Shown here piece by piece: positions 29,630 through 39,425 of a stretch of 64,000 nt of DNA (position 1 is its first letter; each line of letters begins with the position of its first letter). This DNA is from Phytophthora sp. 'mugwort'. Taxonomy: Eukaryota; Oomycota; Peronosporomycetes; Peronosporales; Peronosporaceae. The stretch lies in contig JAUCEF010000014.1 in the NCBI GenBank assembly GCA_033558025.1, forward strand, positions 3,844,001 through 3,908,000, read 5' to 3'. A model generated the notes under the pieces. That model was given only the letters and a program-made list of their open reading frames with translations, did no database searches and was not told the origin of the DNA. Made by a program: the position numbers and the translations under genes.

Positions 29630-32140
29630 CAAGTCACCGCAGAAGAGATTGTGGGCTCACGAAGCCGTCGCTTCAATGTCTTGTCCTCACACGGATCCAA
29701 AGAAGAGGCACTGTCCGTCATGCCCTGCGTGATGGATCGAACTACCGTTTTGCGTACAACTATGGGTCGCATGGCTCGTCTGCCATTTATGGTTGGAACT
29801 CACACATTAACTGTATGAAGTATCTACGCCTCGTCTCCAGTGTGGACGAAGATGGGCAAACTTCAGTGTCACTTCAAACAATTGGAGTCCACACGGGTCC
29901 TGAACTCAACGGGCCTTCCTATGGTATTTCAGTTCTGGTAAAACCGCGAGATCGACGCAATCCTCTCAGTTGGAGAAGGGCCTACGAAGTATCTGAATAT
30001 CGCAAAGGAAACTCACGGCAAAAATGCAGCTATGCGCAAGTTACTTCCGACTAGTGCTCAACCCAAGAACCGAAAAGCGCGTTTGACCAAGTTTGACCAA
30101 GAAAAATGAAGGTACTCACTACGAGTATATGGTTCAAGGGGGTCTAAACTTACAATAATGCGGATGAATCACAGGCAAGCTGAAAATCCAGTCACCAACA
30201 GCTTTAATCGAGTGGTGTCACGGCAAAATGTGCGAAACAGCGCAAGATTTCTTTGGAGTGGACCGAGACGATGTTGCTGCAGAGCCACGATTTGACCTCG
30301 CGCTAGCTGATTCGATAGACAAGATGATTGTCTTGAACATTTTTGAGCACAAAATCAATGGCAAGACAGATTCTTCATCGGCATCGTCTTCTCCAGGCGT
30401 CGAATTATGCTAAATCTCCGGCGAGCTGCTGTCGGTCAGAGCGACGATGGTATCATGGCTGCCAGCGATGGAACGTACAAGATTCATTTCCTTTTGGCTG
30501 GACCTTGGTGAATTCTGGACATACGGAACACGTTACGTCCGGGCTCATACGCCAAACATTACGTGTCATGGACATTCATGTTTGTCCGCACGGAGCATGC
30601 GACTGCCTACGAGGAGCTCTTTGCGACAACGCAGCGTTTCGGTCAGTTATTGTTCGGCTGCGAGCTCAATGTTTGCTTCGGAAGTGTGGATCACGCTACG
30701 TGCATTTCGAATGAATTTCTTACCGTATGGCCCGGACTCTAGCTTCTCACTTGCTGGCCTCATTTTGCTGGAACGAGCAGAGAGAAGCGGCGAAAGCTTT
30801 TTAGAGACAAAAACTACTACGGAGGCGTCATCTACCCACATATGAAGTGGCTGCATCAGTCAAAAACCGAGGAGAAGTTCAAAGCGTTGCTTGACTTGTG
30901 CGTGGATCAGTGGAAGGCAGACGGCCACGATGACTATGCGGAATGGTTCAAAGCAATGTATTTGTCGGACCCATGGGTCGTGGTTAATCGGAGCAGCCGG
31001 GGGCGTGACAGGCATTCTGCCAGCGCATAACTTACTGGAGTCCTTCTATCGTGCAATCAAAACGGCTGCGGTGAACAGCCTGCGGGCCAATGCTGCCACA
31101 ATGTCCTTAACAGCTGGCTTCCCGGGATTTTATTTGGTTGTCGTTATGGGGCAAGAAGAGGGCCAGCTGTATCATTACGGGCAAGGGACGACGTCGCAAG
31201 TGAACTAAATCTGCAGTGTTTCTCACGTACTAAGATTCACGGTGTACCTTGTGTAGGCAATTGTGATGGAGTACTTCGTTCGCGACCCTGCGCTACTCGC
31301 CAAGGAAGCAAAATTACTTGCGGATGTTTCGGCCAAGGACGCGGGATGTTCCAGCAATTGTTTTTAACGGGCCAGAGTACGTCATCAGCTCACTCCAACC
31401 ACACGTTGGCATCCCCGCGACGACTGCACGGATGAAAGGCGTGACAGAGTCGAAGAAAGGCAATCTCGTCCGTGGTAAGGCAATTGCTGACACATCACTG
31501 CTGTACATGTCGCTGCACATTGTCTCTGTGCGTGAAGGCGCTCTCGGCACGCTGGTACACAGACCACTTGGCGTTCGGATGAGGTGTTGAGAACATGTGG
31601 GACATGCGAACCTATATTGCAGAACTAATGTGTTGATTCTAAATGCTTACCGAACAGATTGATCAAATCCGACGCACGTGTTCATGTGCCCGCAAGACCG
31701 TGCGCAAAAGCGGCTGGATTTGAGAACATGTACTAGCGACATCGTCTCTCCTCGGTCACCTCAATGTGGATGATGCTCTCCGATCTTTGCCTGCTCGCTA
31801 TGTACCAGGACGCCAACCAAAGGCTCGGGGGGCTCGTGCGTGATGCTAATGACGACCACTTCTTCAGCGTGAACACCCTGATCCGTGTTCTCACGAAGAC
31901 TTCAGGGCGTTGTCTGCACTGGCTCATAATGCGCGAGTTCGAGATTATCGAGGACGGAAAGAAGACTTACGAGAACGTTGTTGGTAGAGTGCCTGCGTGG
32001 CCAGAAAATGGGGGAAGATATGCGTGGGACCAGTTCGCTTCTGCGATGGAGAGATCATCGTGATGCAATATCAGGAGCTTGCAAATGCGCTTGCGCGCAG
32101 TCACTCGCTTGGCCTCAACATCGCCAACAGGCCGGAATAG
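29630..32140 (+). pseudogene. Mutator-like transposase, degenerate
   Basis: Fragments follow the order of oomycete MULE proteins. An N-terminal part contains CMKYLRLVSSVDEDGQTSVS and GVHTGPELNGPSYGIS (29,811-29,935). A linker has MCETAQDFFGVDRDD (30,228). The DDE region has DGTYKIHF (about 30,470) and FGCELNVCFGSVDHATC-like residues in shifted frames (about 30,650-30,700), then HMKWLHQSKTEEKFKALLDL (30,840). The C-terminal DDE helix region contains NLLESFYRAIKTAAVNSLRA (31,029-31,088). Near 31,680-31,830 are SWIM-like remains followed by LLGHLNVDDALRSLPARYVP. The tail contains FEIIEDGKKTYENVVGR. At least six frameshifts occur, so it is inactive. Confidence 0.75.
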
Positions 32141-32257
32141 TATGGTTCTAGTTCGTCGTTGACGTGTACTCGCCAAGGATCCACCGATATCAAGACAATC
32201 TCATTGCATTTTGCTTACTCGTGAATCCTTCGTTTTCGATATTTACTCGCGAGTGAT

Positions 32258-32780
32258 TCAGCTTTTACTGGATAGTAAGCTTTTCCCCGCTTGAGGTCCA
32301 AACCCAGCGCTACATGCCACATAGGCGGTCATCGTAGCCTTACGAAATTCAGTTGTTGGTTCAAGTCCGTGAAGCCCAACTGCGGTCCGAGTAAGAGACC
32401 ATGGTTGAAGAGCTGAAACTATCGTGCGGCCACCGTCCAAACCGTCTCCTTTTTGAGGTGCACTGTCGTAATGCTGTGGCGGCGTGTTTTCAGCGTTGTA
32501 TTTTTCTACTTGTGGCTTTCCGGTGGGTACTTCCATGTTGAGGATCCGATCGTTCTGCTTCTGACGGAATCGTCTTTGGTAGTCGCGGGACTTGTTGCGG
32601 GATATTCTCAGCGAGTCCCACGTAATTAGGCCCAACAGTATGACGCCGGCGCATGGAGCTCCCGGTAATCAATTGTTCGCTTCGCTTCCTCTTGATTTGG
32701 TTCAAGAACTGGCCTGTAGAAGTGATGATCTCGTCCGTCATAGAGTCCACGTTGGGAGGGCAGAGAATGATGACCTCCAT
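32258..32780 (-). pseudogene. bZIP transcription factor, N-terminal half (right)
   Basis: The minus strand reads RKRSEQLITGSSMRRRH, then (after a one-base insertion near 32,605 that shifts frame) SRNKSRDYQRRFRQKQNDRI, a degraded zipper, and TMTAYVACSAGFGPQA, where the Mutator-like element interrupts. The coding half therefore ends at 32,287. The same gene resumes at 28,257. Compared with the left N-terminal fragment the extra base is private to this copy. Upstream sequence (MEVIILCPPNVDSMTDEII) may be the true start. Confidence 0.65.
32287..32296 (+). repeat. Target-site duplication, right copy
   Basis: CCGCTTGAGG, the second copy of the 10-bp duplication flanking the Mutator-like element. 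Confidence 0.75.
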
Positions 32781-32791
32781 AGGTGATGTCA

Positions 32792-33004
32792 GATTTCCGG
32801 ATACGTGATATTCGGGAGGTATACCAGCCGCGGCCGCGTACTGAACGATGCAATCTGGTCACCAGCATGGGACAAGGCTAAGCGAATTGACGGCGGATAC
32901 TTATCAACACAGGCCATTAAACTTTGTGCGACTTTGGCCAGGGATCCTGAAGCAAGTAGATGAACAGGGATTGATAGTAGTAGGAATTTTGCTGTAGTAG
33001 TCAT
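32792..33004 (-). other. Short frame with hydrophobic start, unassigned
   Basis: A 71-residue frame begins MTTTAKFLLLSIPVHLLASG, which looks like a signal peptide, and then continues without known motifs towards the bZIP relic. It may be a real small secreted protein fragment or chance. No intron, paralogue or promoter supports it. Confidence 0.2.
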
Positions 33005-33072
33005 ATTGATACTGCCGATTTATATTCATATTATCATTATCACTAATAAATCAAATCGGCGATATCAATAAT
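33003..33072. repeat. Long hairpin at end of hAT remnant
   Basis: TTGATACTGCCGATTT (about 33,006) is the inverted partner of AAATCGGCGATATCAA (about 33,053), and an inner pair CATATTATCATTAT / ATAATGATAATATG continues nearby. It adjoins the C-terminal hAT fragment and may be a separate small inverted-repeat element. Confidence 0.5.
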
Positions 33073-33644
33073 AATGATAATATGACTAGTATTAGCACTA
33101 ATATAATGGCTACAAAGCCTCTTGAGCTTACCCCCTCATCCGTCTTTGCAGCGTCAGCACCATACATCATGCGGCGTTCTATCAGCAGCGGCTCCTTCTT
33201 GTCTTCTACGATACTGTTTGTCCCGCATCTGCTGTGTCGGGGACACGGAGATAGTTTTGGCAGACGCCTTCGTGCGGGGATCGAGAAGTAATGATATAGG
33301 CACACCAGGCTTTGGTAGCCGCTGCGCGATCTGATGTAACGTACGCTTGATGCAGCGTTGAGCCAGCGTAGATAGAGCGTCAACTTCAACTCCACACTCG
33401 CAAAATTGCTCTCATTGGTGTCTGCATATCGTGGCCCCCTCAGACAATACGACGAGAATTTGTACGAGTTCATACGTGCTGAAGCCGCTCGTAACAGAAC
33501 GTACATCGTGGATAATATCATATGTGTAGACTGCGACTCCACTAGGGCAAGTTGCGCTACCCGCTGCATGATAGCCTCCATTTGGGCGACTAACTCCCAC
33601 TCAGTATCGGTGACGCAGTTGAACACTTCCTTTGTGTTCTTCAA
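33051..33644 (-). pseudogene. hAT-like transposase, C-terminal part
   Basis: The open frame begins KNTKEVFNCVTDTEWELVAQ and continues MEAIMQRVAQLALVESQST, MYVLLRAASARMNSY and later RCGTNSIVEDKKE, the order seen in the region before the dimerisation domain of oomycete hAT transposases. Frame changes occur after about residue 60. The N-terminal and catalytic parts are missing. The copia remnant begins about 45 bp further on, so one element probably truncated the other. Confidence 0.55.
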
Positions 33645-33689
33645 GACGTCTGCATTCTGGAAAATGCTTGGAAAGCTGGTTAGTTCATA

Positions 33690-36620
33690 ATAGAGCGTTG
33701 AAAGATCTTAACAGTCCAGTTTGATCTACTGCGATCCCGAGATATTGTGTCAGCAGTCCTTGGTCCTTGATACCGTACGCCTTGTCCAGCTCTTCGAACA
33801 ACTCCGTCTTGCATTGCTCATTGTTGGTCGCGATCAGTATGTCGCTCGACGTAGACGAGCACACACATGATCGTGTCCCCTTCAAGGCGGTAGTACAAGC
33901 AGGGTTCCGTTAGTGACTGCTGGCAGCCATGCTCACCAAGCCACTGGTTCAACTCCAAGTTCCACTCCCTTCCGGACTGATGTAGCCCATACAGAGCTTT
34001 GAGAACGACGTACATGTGCCATTGACTTCACATGGATACCCGTCAAGAGAGCGCAAGTGCTGGCGGATTCGAAGCCAGGCGTTCAAGTACGCTGTGTTAA
34101 TGTCGCCGCCGTAAACTTGCAAACCAGCTTCGCAGCCAGTGCCAGCAGCAAACGGAACGTCGACATCCTTGCCACCGGGGCGAACGTCTCACGAAAATCG
34201 ACTCCACAACGTTGGTAATTCCCCAGTACCACGATACGCGCCTTGAACCGGATCACAAACCTTGGTGATCGGTCTTCACCGAGTACACCCACATCGTCTT
34301 GATCGGAAGTGTATCCTTTGGAACCTCTTAGCTTGGAATCTCATGAATGACCCCTTTTGCCTTAAGGGCTGCCATCTCTTCCATCTGCGCCATGAGAAAG
34401 AATTCCTTCACTTTGATCACAGCATTTCACGACGGTTCCGCGGGAACCGGACATCACTTCCTCGGCTGGGCTTGCCGTTCTTATACAGAACACGTGAGGT
34501 AGCTTGCACAGCATTGACCACGTAGTCATCGAGATAAGCAGGCCGTCTGCGCTCGCTAGCCTCTCGAAGTCCACGTCGTGTCTTCTTTGGTTCAGCCTTA
34601 GCAGCTTCTCGCTCCACACGCTCTTCTTCGGATTGTGTTTCGTCTCTATTAGCGCGTTTTCCACCCTGCCGTGGTTATCACCAGGACGGCTTCGTACCGA
34701 GTATCGTTCGACTTACTTGGGATCAGTAGGTCAGCGTACACGTCTTGACTCGGCCGCTTGAGAGCTCGATCAAGTTTCTTCCGACGCTTGCTCCGCTTCT
34801 GCTTCCGAGCTGGCGGCATCACTCGCGTCGAGTTGACGCTTAGTGAGTATCATACCCCGCACTAGTCTTCGTCAAACCATGGTCTTGAGGTGTAGGGGCA
34901 TGTGTGGCCAAGGCTCTCGTGCCAGAACGACAGCGGCGCCTCTCCTTCGGCCGCAGTGTAGTTACACACCGCTCGGCTTTCCGGGCCGAGGTTCAGGTTG
35001 CCTGGGATCGAAGGATGCGTCATCCAGAAGCCCCACGTAGCGTCATGCTGCGTCGCGACCATCATCGTCCTCCCTTCAATGGAGACGTGGAAGTTCATTG
35101 TCGCAGGGTCGACGTCAAAATCAAACCCTGTGTCACGTGCAAACCCAGGCAAGAACAATCAAAACTCAGCGCCGGGTATGTAGAATACGTCGTCAATGTA
35201 CACCACAGTCTGCCTACCTCAGTGACTATTGCCACAGTCTCAACGCCAGCAATGCGCGACGCCAAGTTCGGGCGTTATGCCATGCACACTCCGCATGTCC
35301 GTCGTGTCTTCCGTGAACGACACGAAGTACGAACGATCTCCTCTGACATGCGAATTGGAGACTGTGTCAATATACCACCAATGGCCTCGTGGCTCTGCAT
35401 GAGTTCCTTGATCTGCTGCCGCTACATGCTCGGCAGCTGCACCATCAACTGGTTCTTCTCCAGCACTCCCTGTATCTTCCTGCGCATGCAGCACTGGTGC
35501 TCCAGCGTCGACTTGTTGGTCACCAGCAGCATCTTCCATCGGCTGTTCTTGCTGGTCGCCTCCAGCAACGTCTAACGGTTGTCCAGTCACCACGCCGGCA
35601 ACTACCCCCTGATCATCTTCACTACGATAACTTAGTGGTTCGTCACCGAGTTGACGAATCGTGACGTTACTCCGCGGCTTGCGCTTTTGCTCAGAGCTCG
35701 CCGCACCGGTCTGTTTGCTGTCTTTATCCGGTCAATTTGCTTTGAGGTGGTCTTCACTACCACAAACAAAACAAGTCCTTGGATTGCTCTTTGACTTGCC
35801 TTGCTGACCACCTTTTCCGTGATCACCTCCCATTCCACCTTCGTGCTTTTGGTCGCCATGTTTCCTACTCCGTTTGCCTCAGAATTCAGTCTGTCGGGCC
35901 GCAGCTGCACGAATCAACTCGCGAACTTTGGTTGGGGTGTACACACTTGGATCCGCCCCGTACCGGATGGACGCCTTCAGACTCTCAAATTCAGTCTGAT
36001 AAGGTAAACTCTCAAGCATCATCTCGACCATGTCCAGTTCCTCAATAGTGTACTTCAAGTTCTTCAGCTCCGTTCGTATGCTAAACATTTGCACAGGTGG
36101 AGGTTTGCGTCTGCTCCAGGTGATAACTTCACTTGCCAAAACTCACTCACCAAGCGACGAATCGTGTAGGCTCGGGTCGCTCGCTCTGCTTGCTTTCGAA
36201 CAAGTCGCAGAGCTCCGCCCACATCTCTGATCCGATCTTCTTGTCGCTGATTTGTTGCAGGATCTCTGGAGGCACCGACGTCCCTACCATGCGCTTGACC
36301 TTGACATGCTTGAGCTTGAACTCCTCCTGCTTCTCTGCAGAGACGGTCTGAATCATCGCCCGCGTCAACGTGCCGTCCGCGATGTCCTTGAAGCTGTTCT
36401 CCTCAAACACTGTCATCATGGCCCACTTGTACGTCTGCCAATCCTTGCCGTCCCAATTATTGGGCACTTTTTCGCTGGTATACTTTATCGGCTTCGGCAT
36501 CTTGGAATCCGATGAACTCTCGTGCCTTGGGCTCATAACCCTGTTGGAACCTGCACCGGCTCCAGGCGCACTTGTGCCCTCGCGATGAAAATGGAGACTA
36601 CATGCATTGAACGTTAGCAC
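33690..36620 (-). mobile_element. Copia-type retrotransposon, degenerate
   Basis: The minus strand carries a Ty1/copia polyprotein in order. Gag runs 36,620-35,880 (KVPNNWDGKDWQTYKWAMMT; EELDMVEMMLESLPYQTEFE). A zinc-knuckle remnant (CFVCGSEDHLKA) lies about 35,740-35,775. Protease reads WWYIDTVSNSHVRGDRSYF (about 35,380; the usual DTGA/DSGA is DTVS). Pre-integrase has SFWHESLGHTCP (about 34,910). RT reads [20 protein letters not shown] (about 34,150-34,210) and VVLKALYGLHQSGREWNLEL (about 33,955-34,010). Integrase core is missing between 34,860 and about 34,760. A one-base insertion at about 33,846 splits the catalytic YVDD. RNase H is absent and the element stops at about 33,690. Confidence 0.8.
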
Positions 36621-37340
36621 TCTGCCTCAGCAGTTCCTACCAATATTTACTAGTTCATGGTCGAGCATCTAATCACTGGCGGGGAAAAGATAATTATCTC
36701 CTAAACTGTACCTAATTACCTAAAAGTTTCCTAACTTTGTTTACCGTTATTTACCTAAACGGCGTTTGATTGATGTGCACAGAAGTTGTCCCCAAAGGGT
36801 GCCCAAAACTTAAATCGCCAGTTCTGGTCTGTAACCCGTGACCTATTCCAGTTCCATCCACAACAGACGTGATGGCTGGATATTATTTCGCTCTGCTGAA
36901 ACACTTCAAATACAGAGCATGGATTAACGACCGGTCAATCGGGCACCGAAAGCTTCATTAGCAAAGCACCGCATGAAGCCCCACATGTCTCTGCTCGACC
37001 TTTTGAGTGTGGAGCCTCACCGAACGACTGGCGTGCTGAAGTGGCGCTGCTCTTGCACGCAGCGGACCGGGGGCACGGTTTGGATGAACCGTGCCTGGAT
37101 TGGTTGATCGCCAAGATACCCATTGTTGGTGTCTCGGAGGGGCAGGAACCGATGTTTGTACAAGGACACAGAAGAGGGCAACAAGGAGGCCACCACTGAG
37201 TAGGCGTATAGGAAGCCATGAAGGGCAGTTTTAAACCACTCTTATGTAGTCACTTCAACATTTTCCGCCAACAACTCAAGCTATTCATCAACACAACGTA
37301 TCAGCCGCTCAGCGAGATGTAGTTTTTGTTTTTCAAAGTT
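36621..37340. other. Copia leader/LTR region and an orphan frame
   Basis: The first 200 bases are AT-rich and should contain the copia 5' LTR end and leader. From 36,948 to 37,200 the plus strand has an open stretch without start codon (…DWRAEVALLLHAADRGHGL, then DEPCLDWLIAKIPIVGVS). Its composition looks protein-like but I do not recognise it. It may be part of another mobile element. Confidence 0.25.
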
Positions 37341-37344
37341 CCCG

Positions 37345-38460
37345 ATACTATTAAAGAGCAGCAACAACGGGACAGCGTGTCTAGGCTGTTAGGCTCCATC
37401 GCGACTTGAATCTGCTCTGAACGGATGCCAAGAGCCACCATCTTCCATCAAATCGCTTGCTTCCAGTGAAACAGATACCCAACAATGAAAGCGGAAGAAA
37501 ATGATCTCTGACACCTTTCTGAAGAGCAACTTCAAAGTCACAAAGCATAACCGAGGGCACGCACCGCTTGATTGCACTGTACTTGAATCCACTGGAAAGC
37601 GTGACAGTAACTCCAGCCGTCCTTCGAATCCATCAGCACGTAGAAGACCACAAGATAGATGTCATGAGCACGATCGTAGAGCATTACGATCAGTGCCTGC
37701 GAGAACGGCCTCGGCCTTACCTTGAATGTCGCGTCGAAGAACAGACGGACACCTTCGTACCGCATCATCCGCGAAGGTCAGGGCTCGCGAACCCAAGCAT
37801 CCGTTTGTACTGATGTCGAATCGCGTACGTCATGTTGAAGTGAAGAAAGTCCTGTACGTCTGTAGGTGACACATGTCGCACCCTCTTTTCTTCGATCGTC
37901 CAGAAAAGGTCCCCTCCGGTCGCGTCTGTGCGCGGTCGCTTGACAAGGCTCACGGTCTCTGTCTTCTTTACGAAGCGCGTGCTGACCAGCTCACCGTACT
38001 TGCGCACCATCGCGTCATGTGCATTGGTTCAAACCTGGAAAGCGGTAGGCGGAACTCCACCAGAGCATGAACCTCGATCATCGCCCGCATTTCGTCCCGC
38101 GCGTCGTCCTCTTGCGCAGTAAAACGAGCGCGTGTGTGTTCACCCGTTGCGATCACTGCGCCCGGCACACCATCCGCGACGCTTGGACGAACCCGCGCCT
38201 TGCAACCAGAGGTACTGTTCTTGCTGCACATGTAGTAGTGATTGTGATCCCGGAGGAAAAAATTATCAGCAAGGGCATCCCATGCGTCGTTCGACGTATA
38301 TTGATTTGACGGTTTTAAGACAAAGTGGGACAAGTTTTGGAAGTACTTCAAGGATGCGTGGACTATTCGTTTTCAGCCCAGTTGCTGGAACGTTTCGGCA
38401 ATGGCCGAGGTGAACGTTTCGTTGGTGAATCGCACGAATAACCCACTTAAGCCTCTTAAG
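37345..38460 (-). pseudogene. Second Mutator-like transposase with FLYWCH-type finger
   Basis: The minus strand shows an N-terminal finger region (NHYYMCSKNSTSGCKARVR near 38,230), a linker, then the MULE catalytic start GVRLFFDATFKVRPRPFSQA with ALIVMLYDRAHDIYLVVFYV (37,600-37,755). Further blocks are SAIKRCVPSVML and VVGYLFHWKQAI-like residues across frames (37,430-37,570). The first catalytic Asp (FDATFK) is present. The protein is cut off after about 37,345, losing the rest of the DDE domain. It differs from the element at 28.3-32.3 kb in its finger type. Confidence 0.65.
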
Positions 38461-38519
38461 AGCACTGTCAAACCTGTTGCGCGACGTCCCTGTATTGACA
38501 TCGAACAGCAGCAAGACGA

Positions 38520-39425
38520 CGACCTCCGACCCTAGCTGAACACCGCTTAGGCTAAAGGTCTCGGAGCAAGAGCATATTAAAGAGTGGTAGATGGTGGTGG
38601 TGGGGGGGGGGGGTCAGTGGGGACTGTTCGAGCAAACCTCTCGTCATTGTCGCATTGCATAGCAACGATGAAAAAGCCCACACTGGTGCAAGAGCTTCTA
38701 GAATTCACATTCTGGAAGCTGTAGGAATTCATGGCAAGATGCCATAAGAGGCAGTTAGAGCTCAGCTAAGACAACATAATTCATGTTTCCTTTCTTTTGC
38801 TAACTGGTAATCACACAACGTGGAGATGCTACCGTTGTTGCTAACGCACCGTACTAATGGGATGTAAGCGCTGTGTTCGACGTCCCAGCAGCAGATATAA
38901 CGGTGCAATTCAAGCTAAATATTTAGACAAAGAATACATTATCATTATGTCAACGCTTAATCTATGTATGACGGGATACACCAATAACTATTACGCTTAT
39001 TTGCTGCAGGTCAGTTCAATATGATATGGTATTTTCCGAGCACTGCTACGAGGTGTAAAAACCAGTTAAACACGTGCTCTGAGGTCGGTTCCTTGCACTA
39101 TCTAATCCGGTCCCGGTATTGATCGCGATCCGGACTCCTATGGGTCACCATCGTTGCCCCATCCGTGAGGCAGATCGACTATAGGCGGTCTCAAATGGAG
39201 ATAACGAAAGCATGGAGGCGAGTATAATCGAAAGAATTCAAATACCATTCTGTGCCACACAATTTACGCGATTTTCTACCCACTTGAAGCCGCAAAAATC
39301 ATTCTGTGTGAACCGTCTAGCTCTACAATTAAACCTTCCTCGTTGCTGCGTCGAAACCTCGAGCTGAAATAGCAATTTCCGAGCCGTTTCTATCCAGAAT
39401 AGCCGCCTGCCGACGGCAACGAAAC
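38520..39425. other. Upstream intergenic region of membrane gene 1
   Basis: No gene was seen. A G run (about 38,604-38,613) follows a GGTGGT repeat. Two initiator-like words, CCATTCT (39,245) and TCATTCT (39,299-39,305), lie upstream of the start codon. Confidence 0.4.
39299..39305 (+). promoter_or_regulatory. Initiator-like element of membrane gene 1
   Basis: TCATTCT fits the YCAYTYY oomycete initiator and is 121 bp upstream of the first ATG. A weaker second candidate (CCATTCT) is at 39,245. The assignment rests on motif and position only. Confidence 0.25.

Larger units (their letters stand above)
28258..32286 (+). mobile_element. Mutator-like element inserted in bZIP gene
   Basis: About 4.03 kb is bounded by a perfect 10-bp duplication (CCGCTTGAGG). 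It carries a broken MULE transposase on the plus strand from about 29,630. The ends lack long inverted repeats, but both contain several GAGTAA words in inverted arrangement (for example at 28,276 and 28,319 on the left, and TTACTCG near 32,215 and 32,243 on the right). These could be short degenerate terminal signals. Confidence 0.7.

Noticed and set aside
34904..35575. 223-residue plus-strand frame over the copia protease region
   Set aside because: Antisense to the recognised copia polyprotein blocks.
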